From Corallococcus macrosporus (lineage in GTDB: Bacteria; Myxococcota; Myxococcia; Myxococcales; Myxococcaceae), in contig NZ_JAFIMU010000007.1 in the NCBI RefSeq assembly GCF_017302985.1, positions 2,681,001 through 2,745,000 of the forward strand: a stretch of DNA of 64,000 nucleotides, written 5' to 3'. A program made the translations under genes and the position numbers. Within the stretch, counting starts at the first letter, position 1; the number at the start of each line of letters is the position of its first letter. The notes beneath the pieces are model-generated. The model was not told the origin of the DNA. It saw only the letters and a program-made list of their open reading frames with translations, and did no database searches. Positions 1 to 9,192 of this stretch are shown here, piece by piece.

Positions 1-602
1 TGCGCCTGCTCCGGGGAGAAGTACGGGTACTTGCCCTTGAGCGTGCCCGGCGACGTCTTGGCCTCCACGGCGCTCGTCGCCTTGGCGATGCCGAAGTCGA
101 TGACCTTGACCTCGCCCTCGTAGGAGATGAGGACGTTGTCCGGGGACACGTCGCGGTGGACCAGGCCCAGCGGCTTGCCGTCCTCGCCCACGTGGCGGTG
201 CGCGTAGTCCAGGCCCTCGCACAGCTTGCTGGCGATGTGCAGCGCCAGCGGCTGCGGCAGGAACCCGACGCCCGCGCGTGAAGCCCGGCGCAGCACCTTC
301 GACAGGGGCTGGCCGTGCACCAGCTCCATGGCGATGAAGTACTGCCCGTCCACCTCACCGAAGTCGAAGACCTGCGCGATGTTCCCGTGCGTCAGGCCCG
401 CCACCAGGCGCGCCTCGCTGATGAACATCTCCACGAAGTCGTGGTCGTCCACGAAGTGCGGGAGGATCTGCTTGATGACGCAGGGCTTGGTGACCCCCAT
501 CGCGCCCGTCATACGCGCGCGGTAGGTGACCGCCATGCCCCCCGCGGCAAGCTTGGAGACCAGGACGTACTTGCCGAATTGCTGGGGACTGGGTTCTGCC
601 AC
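1..602 (-). CDS. Ser/Thr protein kinase, N-terminal part (runs off the left edge)
   Basis: This is the N-terminal 200 or so residues of a Hanks-type Ser/Thr kinase. The chosen GTG start gives MAEPSPQQFGKYVLVSKLAAGG, placing the Gly-rich loop (KLAAGGMAVTYRA) directly at the N-terminus as in cytoplasmic-start myxobacterial kinases. An invariant-lysine candidate lies in CVIKQIL, the catalytic loop reads HRDVSPDNVLI, and the metal-binding motif reads VIDFGIAKA. The HRDVSPDN form, with Ser in place of the usual Lys, is frequent in myxobacterial kinases, so the kinase may be active despite the change. The frame is open to position 1, so the rest of the kinase domain and any sensor region are outside the window. 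I saw no clear ribosome binding site, so the start is inferred from the domain boundary. Confidence 0.9.
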   Translation of the reverse strand, partial: MAEPSPQQFGKYVLVSKLAAGGMAVTYRARMTGAMGVTKPCVIKQILPHFVDDHDFVEMFISEARLVAGLTHGNIAQVFDFGEVDGQYFIAMELVHGQPLSKVLRRASRAGVGFLPQPLALHIASKLCEGLDYAHRHVGEDGKPLGLVHRDVSPDNVLISYEGEVKVIDFGIAKATSAVEAKTSPGTLKGKYPYFSPEQA

Positions 603-936
603 GGGCGGGAGGCGGGGCCGGGATTGGGGAAGCCCCAGCATACTCGCCTTCCAATGAAAGTCCCGGGCGCGCTCGCATGGCATGCGAAGATTTCGCTCCG
701 GGTGCTGGAGGGGCTGGCACACGCGTCCTGGTGGGTCGGAAGCGCCCTCGGGTGGGAGGGGACGTCCCGGGTGGGGGCGAGGGGGGCGTGAGGCGGACTG
801 TTTTGCCTGTTCACACTTCTTCACGCTGCTTCGTTCAGCGCATTCCGGGGGCGGGGTTATCACCTGCGCCATTCCGGGCTTCGGGCCGGGGTGGGGGTGG
901 TTGGAAGGCCGCCCCCAGGGAAGCGAGACGACGGTC
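603..936. other. Divergent intergenic region
   Basis: This gap separates the leftward kinase gene from the rightward outer-membrane protein gene and must hold both promoters. An open frame extends upstream from the rightward gene through this stretch, but its translation lacks a signal peptide and has no ribosome binding site, so I treat it as non-coding. A T-rich patch around 800-835 is the most AT-rich part and the likeliest promoter area. I see no clear -35/-10 pair or inverted repeat. Confidence 0.5.
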
Positions 937-2280
937 ATGGGGCATGGGCGCCCGGTGTGGAGTGCGCGGGCCACCTTCGCGGTGGTGCTGGGGCTGGTGC
1001 TGGCCTCGGGGGCGGCGCGGGCGCAGGACGGCGGGGGCTTCCTGTCCGCCTTTGAACTGCTGGCGAGCGGCCCGGAGCTGGGCGGCAGCGACATCCCCCG
1101 GGACGTGCCGCCGCGCCGGGCCTCCCCGCCGCCGGTGGTGCCGCCGGAGGTGATGGCCCGGGTGCTGACGGAGGGCGGGCCCCGGCCGGTGCCGGTGGCC
1201 TCCGCGGACGAGTCCGGGCCGGTGGTGGCGCCGGAGGGTGGCCGGGTGTCGGAGCCCCGCGTGCGCCTGACGGACGGTGGCCCGAGGCCGCCGTTCAAGG
1301 CGCTGCCGGTGGCGGTCGCGGTGGTGCCCGGGTTGCTGCTGCACGGGTTGGGGGCGTGGACGGCGGGGGACTCGCAGGCGGCGCGAGGGCTGTTCGCGGC
1401 GGAGGCCATCGGGCTGGGGCTGATTGGCGCGGGGCTGGTGCCCATCGCGTTGACGGGCGCGTCGCGCAAGACCATCGGGCCGCTGTACGCGGTGACGCTG
1501 ACGGGGGCGGGGGTGTTCTCGCTGTCGATGCTGGCGAACCTGTACGCGGTGACGTCGCCCGCGTTCGACCCGGGGCGGGTGCCGGACACGCTGCCGCCGC
1601 TGGAGTTCGACCTGGGCTACCAGTACGTGCACGACGCGACGGCGGAGTACCGGAACTTCTTCGCGCTGGGCGCGGTGGCGCGGCTGTCGGCGGTGCGGCT
1701 GGAGGCGTCCGCGCGGCTGGCGCCGGACGAGGGCAACACGTTGATCCGCGCGGGCGCGGCGTACCGGCTGTGGGGCGCGCCGGAGCGGACGCTGGGGCTG
1801 GGGGACGGCACGGCGCTGGATGTGGAGGGCTTCGCGACGTACCACCGCTATCCGACGGAGGGCTTCACGCTGGGAGGCGCGGAGCTGGCGCTCCGGGGTC
1901 GCTACGCGATGGCGCGGTTCGGTCCGCGCTTCGCGGGCTCGTTCGTGGAGGGCGGCGTGGGGATGTCGTTCCAGGGCTACAGCTATCCGGGGCGCGTGAG
2001 CGACGACAACCTGCACACGCAGCTGCTCTACACGTTCGGCTACGGCGTGTGGCTGGGGCGCGGAGGGCCGCTGCGGGGCGAGGCCACGCTCTACTACGAC
2101 CACCGCAAGGACGGGCTGGTGGGCGGCCTGCGCGGCCGGGGCGGCGGCATGGTGGGGTCCTTCGGTCTGAGAGGGCGCGTGCTGGTGACGGAGCGCTGGG
2201 GTGTGGCGGCGGAGGCGCAGGCGGGCGGAGCCCTGATGGGGCGGCTGTCGCTGGTGTACGCGGTGGGAGGTGACACGTGA
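937..2280 (+). CDS. Predicted outer-membrane beta-barrel protein, unknown function
   Basis: The product has 447 residues. The start ATG follows an AGGGAAGCGAG purine stretch and gives a typical signal peptide (MGHGRPVWSARATF, hydrophobic core, ending ASGAARAQD). The first 110 or so residues after it are Pro/Gly-rich and probably disordered. The middle (about 120-215) has two or three hydrophobic segments. The C-terminal half alternates polar and hydrophobic residues with many aromatic and Gly residues (FDLGYQYVHDATAEYR, GRYAMARFGPRF, GEATLYYDHRKD), as expected for beta-barrel strands, and ends in LSLVYAVGGDT. I do not recognise a named family. The downstream metallophosphoesterase gene overlaps the stop by 4 bp (GTGA), so the two are translationally coupled and probably act together at the cell envelope. 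Confidence 0.7.
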   Translation: MGHGRPVWSARATFAVVLGLVLASGAARAQDGGGFLSAFELLASGPELGGSDIPRDVPPRRASPPPVVPPEVMARVLTEGGPRPVPVASADESGPVVAPEGGRVSEPRVRLTDGGPRPPFKALPVAVAVVPGLLLHGLGAWTAGDSQAARGLFAAEAIGLGLIGAGLVPIALTGASRKTIGPLYAVTLTGAGVFSLSMLANLYAVTSPAFDPGRVPDTLPPLEFDLGYQYVHDATAEYRNFFALGAVARLSAVRLEASARLAPDEGNTLIRAGAAYRLWGAPERTLGLGDGTALDVEGFATYHRYPTEGFTLGGAELALRGRYAMARFGPRFAGSFVEGGVGMSFQGYSYPGRVSDDNLHTQLLYTFGYGVWLGRGGPLRGEATLYYDHRKDGLVGGLRGRGGGMVGSFGLRGRVLVTERWGVAAEAQAGGALMGRLSLVYAVGGDT

Positions 2281-3398
2281 GCGGTGGACTTCGGACCCTG
2301 GGCGCGCTGGGCCTGACGGCGGCGCTGCTGTCCACGGGCTGCATGCGTCCCAGTGAGGACCGCGCCGTGCGTGACACGCGCGTGGGGCAGGCGCAGGCGG
2401 ACGCGCTGACGGTGGAGGTGGAGGGCGGGCTCGCGTCGGTGCGCACGCTGTCGTCCGGCACGCTGGAGCTGTGGGGCCAGGCGCCGGCGTTCACCACGCG
2501 CGTCGCGGCCGGAGCCGACGCGCGCATGGACTGGCTGTTCACGGTGCACAACGCGATGCCGGACGCGGAGCTGACCGCCGTGGACGAGGCCGGCACGCCG
2601 CTGACGGTGGAGGCGCTGCCGGACGCGCACCCGACGATGAAGGCGTGGCGCGTGGCCCTGCGGCCGGGGACGACGGCGCGGCTGACGGTGGCCCCGCCGG
2701 ACTGGGACACGCGCGAGCCCTTCCGCTTCGCCGCGCTGGCGGACGTGCAGGAGGCGCTGTCCAAGGTCGGGGACATCTACGCGCGGCTGAACGAGGACCC
2801 CTCCCTGCGCTTCATCTTCTTCGCGGGGGACCTGACGGAGTTCGGCACGCGCGAGCAACTGGAGGAGTTCCAGCAGCGGCTGGAGGCGGACTCGCGCATC
2901 CCGCTGTTCGCCACGCTGGGCAACCACGAGACCTTCTCCGACGACGCGCGCGAGTACCACCGGCTGGTGGGCCGAGGCAGCCAGCACTTCACCTTCCGGG
3001 GCGTGCACTTCAGCCTGGTGGACTCCGGCAGCAGCACCGTGGATCCGCTGGTGGAGGAGGCGCTGGACGGCTGGCTGGAGGAGGCGCGCGACGCGGTGCA
3101 CGTGGTGGCGATGCACATCCCGCCCCTGGATCCGATTGGCGTCCGGGGCGGAGGCTTCGCGGTGCGCAACGAGGCCGCCGGGCTGGTGGGGAAGATGGCG
3201 AGGGCGGGCGTGGACCTGACGCTCTACGGCCACATCCACTCCTTCTATTCGTTCTCCAACGCGGGCGTCCCGGCGTACATCTCCGGAGGCGGCGGCGCGA
3301 TTCCCGAGCGCTTCGACGGCGTGGGCCGGCACTTCCTGGCGGTGGACGTGGATCCATCCACGGGGGTGCGGGACGTGGGTCTGGTGCGGGTGGATTGA
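2277..3398 (+). CDS. Metallophosphoesterase lipoprotein (calcineurin-like fold)
   Basis: The product has 373 residues. It starts at a GTG overlapping the upstream stop (GTGA). The N-terminus is a lipoprotein signal with lipobox LLSTGC (Cys22), so it is membrane anchored outside the cytoplasm. The second half holds the metal-binding motifs of the calcineurin-like phosphoesterase superfamily: GDL (Asp185), GNHE (Asn216-His217), His280 in VAMHIPP, and GHIH (His319, His321). The usual first motif DxH reads D156-V-Q158, so one metal ligand His is replaced by Gln. Residues 40-145 form a separate beta-rich N-terminal domain, as in purple-acid-phosphatase-like enzymes. The substrate cannot be told from the sequence. 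It belongs to a two-gene unit with the preceding barrel protein. Confidence 0.85.
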   Translation: MSGGLRTLGALGLTAALLSTGCMRPSEDRAVRDTRVGQAQADALTVEVEGGLASVRTLSSGTLELWGQAPAFTTRVAAGADARMDWLFTVHNAMPDAELTAVDEAGTPLTVEALPDAHPTMKAWRVALRPGTTARLTVAPPDWDTREPFRFAALADVQEALSKVGDIYARLNEDPSLRFIFFAGDLTEFGTREQLEEFQQRLEADSRIPLFATLGNHETFSDDAREYHRLVGRGSQHFTFRGVHFSLVDSGSSTVDPLVEEALDGWLEEARDAVHVVAMHIPPLDPIGVRGGGFAVRNEAAGLVGKMARAGVDLTLYGHIHSFYSFSNAGVPAYISGGGGAIPERFDGVGRHFLAVDVDPSTGVRDVGLVRVD

Positions 3399-3522
3399 TC
3401 AGCCCGGGCCTTGACGGCGGATCCGGAGCCCAGTTTCCGGGCTGTTGGAAGACCCCCTTGAAAGGGCACTGAACATCTGGGCAGATAGGCGCCGTTCAAA
3501 CGCCTTGTGAGGAGGCCTGCCC

Positions 3523-4020
3523 ATGTTCGATTCCCCCGAGAACGATTCCATCTCCCCCGCGCTGCGCGCGCTGCTCGAGCTGTTCGCCACGGACCTGGCG
3601 GACGTGAAGTTCCCGGACGTGGACACGGCGGTGCTGGGCGAGTCCGCGGCGCACGTGCGTGAGAAGGCGGAAGCGGTGGCCCGCGCGCAGGCGGCGCTGG
3701 ACGCGGCGAGGCAGGCGCTGAACGAGAGCCAGGAGTCGCTGCTGCAGAAGGGCCAGCGCGCGCTGGCGTACGCCAAGGTGTTCGCGGAGGACGACGCGGA
3801 CCTGGGCGCGAAGCTGGAGGCCATCCACCTGCCGCGTCCGGTGCGCAAGGCGGGCGGAGCCACGGTGGAGCCGGTGAACGCCGCGCCGGGCAGCGACGAC
3901 AACGCCCCGCGCCGCCGCGGCCGTCCCCCCAAGCTGCGCCCGGTGGCCAACCTCTTCACGGACGGAAGCAACGGCCCGGACTCCGCGCAGGACGAGGCGC
4001 CGGCCAGCCTCCAGTCGTAA
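3523..4020 (+). CDS. AT-hook-containing protein of unknown function
   Basis: The product has 165 residues. The ATG is preceded by a good GAGGAGG-type site (gtgaggaggcctgccc). The first 110 residues are predicted helical, with a heptad-like Ala/Gln/Glu-rich stretch (VARAQAALDAARQALNES) that could form a coiled coil. Near residue 130 lies RRRGRPPK, a canonical AT-hook that binds the minor groove of AT-rich DNA. In myxobacteria such hooks occur in regulators such as CarD, but nothing else here resembles CarD. It may be a nucleoid-associated or regulatory protein; that is inference from one motif. It stands alone, 124 bp after the phosphoesterase and convergent with the lipoprotein gene that follows. 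Confidence 0.65.
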   Translation: MFDSPENDSISPALRALLELFATDLADVKFPDVDTAVLGESAAHVREKAEAVARAQAALDAARQALNESQESLLQKGQRALAYAKVFAEDDADLGAKLEAIHLPRPVRKAGGATVEPVNAAPGSDDNAPRRRGRPPKLRPVANLFTDGSNGPDSAQDEAPASLQS

Positions 4021-4034
4021 CCCCGTAAAAAGAA

Positions 4035-4075
4035 GACCGCGTGCCCCCGTACGGCGCTGCCGGGAGCACGCGGTC
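4035..4075 (-). terminator. Hairpin terminator of the TonB locus
   Basis: A perfect 10-bp stem (GACCGCGTGC at 4035-4044 against GCACGCGGTC at 4066-4075) lies between two convergent genes. Read leftward it is followed by CTTCTTTTTA, a T-rich tract, so it should act as an intrinsic terminator for the minus-strand lipoprotein gene ending at 4092. The 21-nt loop is longer than usual. Confidence 0.7.
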
Positions 4076-4091
4076 ATGGTTCACCGAAGGG

Positions 4092-5465
4092 CTAGTTCTT
4101 CGGGAACGCAGTCCAGCCCGCCAGCCAGTTGCTGCTGCCCACCGCGCCGACGAAGCGCGCGCTGGTGTCGAAGCCCGCGCCCGGGGTGGCCGCGTTGTCC
4201 GGGTTCAGCGCCGGAGAGCCCGCCGCCGGAGCGAAGTTCGGGGCCTCCAGGTCCAGCGCCGCCGTCAGCTGCGCGTCCACGACCTTGTTGTTCAGGCCCG
4301 CGGCCAGCACCTTCTCCGCCTCCACGAACTTGCTCACGTCCGGATCCGTCACCGTGCCGGCCGCGTCCTTCTTCGGGTTCGGCGCGTTGGGGATGGAGAC
4401 CGTGTCACCCTTGTTGGACCAGAAGAACGTGTTCTGCACGCTCAGCTCCGGCGTGGCCGCGTTCCACAGCGCCGCGGAGGCCGTGCCGTCCACGTCGATG
4501 GCCTTGTCCGCGAAGCTGGCCACGATGACGTTGCGCAGGATGCCGCCCGCGCCCGTGTTGAACACCAGGCCCTCCTGCGCCGGCGTCGTGCCCGCCGGAC
4601 GGCCGGAGCCGATGAACGTCGCGTTCCAGATCTCCGGCACCGTGTGCGGCTGCGCGGCGTTGTCGTTCTTGTTGCCGGAGGCCTCGATGCCGCGGTTGCC
4701 CACGGTGGCGTTCTGCTGCACTACCAGGAACTGCACCTTGCCGCGCCAGCCCAGGTCGTAGTCCAGGCCGTCGTCGTCCGGCTGGCTGATGACGATGTGC
4801 TTCAGGCCCGCCGTGCCGCCGAACATCTCCACGCCGTCGTCGGCGCCCTTGTGCACCTGCACGTAGTCGATGTCCGTCGCGCTGCCGCACGCGCCCGTCG
4901 TCAGGCCGTTGAGCTCGTTGTCCTCGGCCAGCTCGTAGCCCGCGAACTCGATGCGCGCGTACTTCAGCTTGCCGCAGTCGTGCGCGTCGTCCGTGCCGCC
5001 GTACTTCGTGCGCGTGTCACCGCTGGTGGCGAAGAAGCCCTCGATGGTGTTCTCACCGCCGGCCACGTTGATGCGCGCCTTGCCCAGCAGCACCACGCCG
5101 CCCCAGTCACCCGCCGCGCGCGCCCCCTCCGCCTGCGAGCTGGTGAAGACGATGGGCTTCTCCGCCGTGCCCACCGCGTGGAGCTTCGCCTCGCGGGTGA
5201 TGACCAGCGCGCTGCCCGTGTCGCCCTTGATGGTGACGCCCGGCTCGATGGTGAGCGTGCCGCCCTCCACGAACACGTAGTCCTTCAGCGTGTACGTCGT
5301 GCCGGCCTTCCACGTCGTGTCGCCGGTGATGCTGCCCTTCACGTCCTGCTCGGTGGCCTGCGGGTCGCCGCCGTCCGGGGTGTTGTCGTTCTTGTCGTCG
5401 TCGCCGCAGCCGGCCAGCAGCGCGAGGCTGGAGAGGGTGAGGACGGAGGCAAAGAGGCTTTTCAT
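4092..5465 (-). CDS. Beta-helix-like surface lipoprotein partnered with a TonB-dependent receptor
   Basis: The product has 457 residues. The N-terminus [20 protein letters not shown] is a lipoprotein signal with Cys20 after LLAG, followed by an Asp-rich stretch (GDDDKNDN). The body has repeated short beta segments of right-handed parallel beta-helix type ([66 protein letters not shown]), with many Asp/Asn turns and two cysteines. It lies 35 bp downstream of the receptor gene in the same direction, and a terminator follows. By analogy with receptor/lipoprotein pairs such as SusCD it may capture substrate at the cell surface; that analogy is based on context, not on sequence similarity to SusD. 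The ATG is followed by the signal peptide and is a firm start. Confidence 0.75.
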   Translation of the reverse strand: MKSLFASVLTLSSLALLAGCGDDDKNDNTPDGGDPQATEQDVKGSITGDTTWKAGTTYTLKDYVFVEGGTLTIEPGVTIKGDTGSALVITREAKLHAVGTAEKPIVFTSSQAEGARAAGDWGGVVLLGKARINVAGGENTIEGFFATSGDTRTKYGGTDDAHDCGKLKYARIEFAGYELAEDNELNGLTTGACGSATDIDYVQVHKGADDGVEMFGGTAGLKHIVISQPDDDGLDYDLGWRGKVQFLVVQQNATVGNRGIEASGNKNDNAAQPHTVPEIWNATFIGSGRPAGTTPAQEGLVFNTGAGGILRNVIVASFADKAIDVDGTASAALWNAATPELSVQNTFFWSNKGDTVSIPNAPNPKKDAAGTVTDPDVSKFVEAEKVLAAGLNNKVVDAQLTAALDLEAPNFAPAAGSPALNPDNAATPGAGFDTSARFVGAVGSSNWLAGWTAFPKN

Positions 5466-5500
5466 GTCGGTGCGTCCTTTCAGTGGGGAAATGGGAGGAA

Positions 5501-8500
5501 CTACAGGGCCCAGCCGAGCGCCGCGGTGAACGCCACGCCGGGCTTGTACGTCTGCACCGTCACGTCTCCCTGGCGGAGGGTGACGGACGCGTTGAGGAGG
5601 TTCGCGGCGGTCAGCTTCAGCTGCGTCGCGCCCAGCTTCTGGGTGAGGCTGAGGTCCACGCGGTGGAAGGGCCGCTCGTACACGTCCGGCAGGCCCTGCA
5701 CGCCGACCTCGCTGATGCGCGGGCCGTACACGTTGTAGAGCACGGCCACTTCGGTGCCGCTCTCCGGGCGCTCGTAGCCCACGTTCACGTTGACCACGTA
5801 GGGGGACTGGCCCTGGAGCGGACGATCCTTGTTCGTCTGCGCGCCCACCACCGCGGAGTCACCCAGGTCCACCTGCGACTGGATGAGCGTGAGGTTCGCG
5901 CCCACGCGCACCGGACGCAGCGAAGGGCTGAAGCGCGCCAGCGACGTTCTCGCCTCCAGCTCCACGCCGTAGCTGTCCGCGCCCGCGGCGTTCTCGAAGC
6001 CCAGGTCGCCCGAGTCCGGGTTGCGGATGACGCGCTCGATGGGGTTCTGGAAGCGCTTGTAGAAGGCGCTCGCGGCCAGCACGTCGTTCTCGCCCACGAA
6101 CCACTCGGCGCGCACGTCCACGTTGTGGATGCGCGTCTCCAGCAGGTCGGGGTTGCCGGACACGTTCCGGCGGCGGACGAAGTCGAAGAAGATGAAGGGC
6201 GCCAGCTCGCGGAAGGTGGGCCGCGCCAGCGTGTAGCTGTAGCCCGCGCGCAGGTTCACCTCCGGCGACAGCGCGTAGGTGGCGTTGAGCGACGGCAGCA
6301 CGTCCAGGTAGTGCTGATCCGCGCCGCCGCTGTCGCTCTCCACGCCGGTGAACGGGTCCTTGAGCGTGAGCGTCTGGGAAGACGCCTCCAGGCGCACGCC
6401 GCCCACCAGGCGCAGCGGCTCCACGGGCTTGTAGTCCGCGGACACGTAGCCGGCGTAGATGCCCAGGAAGGCGTTGTAGGCGTCATCCGCGCGCGTCGTC
6501 TCACGCACGCTGATGGAGGTGCCCAGGTTCTCCGGGGAGAAGAGCTGCTCGGGGGACTGAGTGCGGTCCACCGGCTCTTCCGTGAGCAGGTAGCGGAAGC
6601 GGCGCGCGTTGAAGTCGCGGAAGGACACCTGCGTGAGGCCGCCCACCTTCAGGCGGAAGTCGGAGGTGAAGGGCAGGGTGAGGTTGAGGCTGCCGCCGGT
6701 GGACGTCTCGCCCAGCTCCGCGAAGAAGCGCTCGCCGCTGTTGGGCTGGTTGGGGAAGGACAGCTGCGCGTCCGGGCTGCTGAGGGCGGCGCTGTAGAGC
6801 GTGTCGCGCGTGTCCGGCTCGTGGCGGTCCACGCGGGAGATGTTGGCCTGCCAGTCCACCTCCGAGTCGCCCAGGAGGCCCAGGCGGTGGAAGCCGCGCA
6901 GCTGCGTGAAGGACAGCGCGCGGGTGATGAACTGGAGGCGGGTGCTGGCGTAGGTGTCGCCGCGCACGTTGTTGTTGCCGTTGGCGGCGTACGTGCGCGT
7001 GTCGGTGCCGCGCGTGTAGAGGCTGAAGAGGGTCAGCTCGTTGTCGCGGTCGAACTGGTAGCCCAGGCTGGCCAGGCCGCTGAGGTTCGCGGTGGAGAAG
7101 CCCTGCGTGGTGCGCGCCACGTCCTGGGAGATGAGGCTGCCGGACTCGTCACGGGCCGCGCGGGCGAAGTCACCCGTCTGCACGCCGTCGCGGTGGCCGT
7201 AGTTGACGGTGGCCAGGTAGCCCAGGCGCTGGTTGCCGAAGCGCAGCGTGTCACCCAGCGACGCGCCCAGGCCCAGGTTGGGGGCGGCGCGTGCGGTGCG
7301 CTTCTCCCAGACGTTCGTGAAGCTCTCCCACTGACCCTCCAGTTGCTGCGCCGTCTCGCCGCCCGCGCCCAGGCGGTGGTCGCGGGGGATGGCGTCCGGC
7401 AGGCCGCGGTCGGAGGAGGCGAAGCCCAGCGTCTCGCCGAAGCCGCCCTGCGCCTGCGCGTTGCGCTCGCGGAAGGTGGTGACGGTGTCGCCGCCCAGGG
7501 TGAGGCGCGGCTTGAACTCGAACTGGGACGGGTAGGTGTTGGTCTCGATGAGGAGCGTGCCGCCGCCGAAGGTGCCCGGCAGGTCCGGCGTGTAGCTCTT
7601 CACCACGTTGAGGTTGGCGAGCAGGCTCGTGGGGAACAGGTCCAGCGGCACGCTGGGCTCGTCCGGCTCCGGGCTGGGCAGGAGCGCGCCGTTGAGGAGC
7701 GTGGTGGCGTAGCGGCCACCCAGGCCGCGCAGCAGCACGTAGCGGCCGTCCACCACGGTGGCGCTGACCACGCGCTTCACGGCGTCACCGGCGCTGGAGT
7801 CCGGCGTGCGGGCAATCTCCTGCGCGCTGATGGCGTCGGAGACGGCGGCGGCCTTCTTGCGGTCCTGGAGCAGGGCGCCCTCCGCGCGGCGGTCGGAGCG
7901 CGCCTCGACGACGACCTCCTGCACCGCGCCCACGTCCGCGCTGAGCGCGACGTCCAGCTTCGTGGCCTTGCCCTGGGTGACGACGACGCCCGTGATGCGG
8001 CGGCCCTGGTACACGTCGTAGAAGGCGCGCAGGTCGTACTTGCCCGGCGGCAGCGCCAGCTTGTAGTTGCCGTCCAGGTCGGTGAGGGCCTGCTTGTCGG
8101 CGCCCGTCACGACCTTCACGGTGGCCTCGATGAGGCCTTCACCGTTCGCCTCGTCCGTCAGCCGGCCGTAGATGCCGGTGAAGCCCGGAGGCGGCGCGGC
8201 GGACCCGGCCAAGGCCTCATCGCCCATCGCGGCCTCGTCGGAAGCCGTGGCCTCCGAGGGCGTGGCAGCGTCGGCCGGAGTGCCGGACTGCGCGGCGGCC
8301 GGAGCGGACGGATCCGCGGCCTGCGACGGCGCGGTGTTGCCGGGCAGCGGGGTCGCGGCGCTGCCAGGCTGCGTGCCCAGCGACGGCGCGGGGCTGGTGG
8401 GCAGCGCTCCGTCCGGCTGCGACGGCGCGGAAGGAGCGGGCGTCGAGCCCGGGACGGGCGGAAGCTCTCCGGCGGGCTGCTGGCCGGGGGAGGCGGAGGG

Positions 8501-8614
8501 CGAAGGCGCGGCGGGCGCGGTGGAGTCCGCGCCGGGCGCCTGCGCGGAGGCAGGCAGGGTGATGAGCACGAGTGACGCGACAGCGGCGCGCACGAAGGTC
8601 GAGAAAGACAACAC
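5501..8614 (-). CDS. TonB-dependent outer-membrane receptor with carboxypeptidase-like N-terminal domain
   Basis: The product has about 1037 residues. Ribosome binding site AAGGAG precedes a GTG at 8614 and a TTG at 8611; either gives the signal peptide (FVRAAVASLVLITLPASAQA). The frame continues open upstream, but that extension would bury the signal. After the signal comes a long Ala/Pro/Ser-rich linker of about 120 residues, then a carboxypeptidase-regulatory-like beta-sandwich (GIYGRLTDEANGEGL to GVVVTQG), then the plug (QEIARTPDSSAGDAVKRVV, VLLRGLGGRYATTLLNGA) and a large barrel ending in FTAALGWAL. The receptor imports a substrate across the outer membrane using energy from TonB-ExbBD, all encoded just upstream. 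The substrate is unknown; I see no siderophore genes nearby. Confidence 0.9.
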   Translation of the reverse strand: MLSFSTFVRAAVASLVLITLPASAQAPGADSTAPAAPSPSASPGQQPAGELPPVPGSTPAPSAPSQPDGALPTSPAPSLGTQPGSAATPLPGNTAPSQAADPSAPAAAQSGTPADAATPSEATASDEAAMGDEALAGSAAPPPGFTGIYGRLTDEANGEGLIEATVKVVTGADKQALTDLDGNYKLALPPGKYDLRAFYDVYQGRRITGVVVTQGKATKLDVALSADVGAVQEVVVEARSDRRAEGALLQDRKKAAAVSDAISAQEIARTPDSSAGDAVKRVVSATVVDGRYVLLRGLGGRYATTLLNGALLPSPEPDEPSVPLDLFPTSLLANLNVVKSYTPDLPGTFGGGTLLIETNTYPSQFEFKPRLTLGGDTVTTFRERNAQAQGGFGETLGFASSDRGLPDAIPRDHRLGAGGETAQQLEGQWESFTNVWEKRTARAAPNLGLGASLGDTLRFGNQRLGYLATVNYGHRDGVQTGDFARAARDESGSLISQDVARTTQGFSTANLSGLASLGYQFDRDNELTLFSLYTRGTDTRTYAANGNNNVRGDTYASTRLQFITRALSFTQLRGFHRLGLLGDSEVDWQANISRVDRHEPDTRDTLYSAALSSPDAQLSFPNQPNSGERFFAELGETSTGGSLNLTLPFTSDFRLKVGGLTQVSFRDFNARRFRYLLTEEPVDRTQSPEQLFSPENLGTSISVRETTRADDAYNAFLGIYAGYVSADYKPVEPLRLVGGVRLEASSQTLTLKDPFTGVESDSGGADQHYLDVLPSLNATYALSPEVNLRAGYSYTLARPTFRELAPFIFFDFVRRRNVSGNPDLLETRIHNVDVRAEWFVGENDVLAASAFYKRFQNPIERVIRNPDSGDLGFENAAGADSYGVELEARTSLARFSPSLRPVRVGANLTLIQSQVDLGDSAVVGAQTNKDRPLQGQSPYVVNVNVGYERPESGTEVAVLYNVYGPRISEVGVQGLPDVYERPFHRVDLSLTQKLGATQLKLTAANLLNASVTLRQGDVTVQTYKPGVAFTAALGWAL

Positions 8615-8760
8615 GGCTCTCCTTGCCGACAGCGACGCGCACTCAACGCGACGCCCGTGGCATTGGGATGAAGGGTTTGTGACGTCTGTGGCGGGGGAGG
8701 GAAAACTCGGCGTCACGAACCGCGCGCGGCTTCACACCGCCGCGCGCGGGGCGCCTGGAG

Positions 8761-9192
8761 TCAGTCCGCCAGTCGTTCCGGCAGCACGGCGACGGTGATG
8801 TTCCCGCCCCGCGCCAGGTCCAGCACTTCCATGGCACTGCCGTACGGCACCGCGTCGCTCGCGTCGAAGAAGACGATCTTGTCCGCGCGCGCGTTGAGCA
8901 TCCGCTGCAGCCGCGCCACCACCTGGTCGCGCGGCACTTCCTCGTGGTTGATGCGCAGCTTTCCGGCCTTGTCCACCGTGAGCACCACGGGCGGCTTCGC
9001 GTCCGGCGGGGGAGGCGTGGCCTCCTCCTTCTTGTCCGGCTTCGCGGGCACGTTCATCCACAGGTTCTTGGTCATCAGCGGCGTGACGACCATGAAGATG
9101 ATGAGGAGGACGAGCACCACGTCCACCAGGGGCGTCACGTTCATCGTGGGGCGGACACCGCCGCCCTTGCTGCCACCGACGTCGAAAGCCAT
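8761..9192 (-). CDS. exbD: ExbD/TolR-type biopolymer transport protein (second copy)
   Basis: The product has 143 residues. A single N-terminal membrane helix with the family signature NVTPLVDVVLVLLIIFMVV (functional Asp in PLVD) is followed by a Pro/Lys-rich linker (KPDKKEEATPPPPDAKPP) and a small periplasmic domain. ExbD works with ExbB to turn proton flow into TonB movement. This is the second of two exbD genes in the locus, 16 bp after the first; its membrane segment is nearly identical at DNA level to that of the other copy, although the periplasmic domains differ. Two non-identical ExbD subunits per system are common in myxobacteria and other delta-type Gram-negatives. Confidence 0.93.
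   Translation of the reverse strand: MAFDVGGSKGGGVRPTMNVTPLVDVVLVLLIIFMVVTPLMTKNLWMNVPAKPDKKEEATPPPPDAKPPVVLTVDKAGKLRINHEEVPRDQVVARLQRMLNARADKIVFFDASDAVPYGSAMEVLDLARGGNITVAVLPERLAD

Noticed and set aside
682..936. N-terminal extension of the outer-membrane protein gene
   Set aside because: The frame is open, but the extension hides the signal peptide and is of random composition. The ATG at 937 has a purine-rich site and starts the signal peptide.
3400..3444. Possible terminator (CAGCCCGG/CCGGGCTG) after the metallophosphoesterase gene
   Set aside because: The arms are perfect over 8 bp, but the loop is about 29 nt and no T-tract follows, so the evidence is too weak to list.
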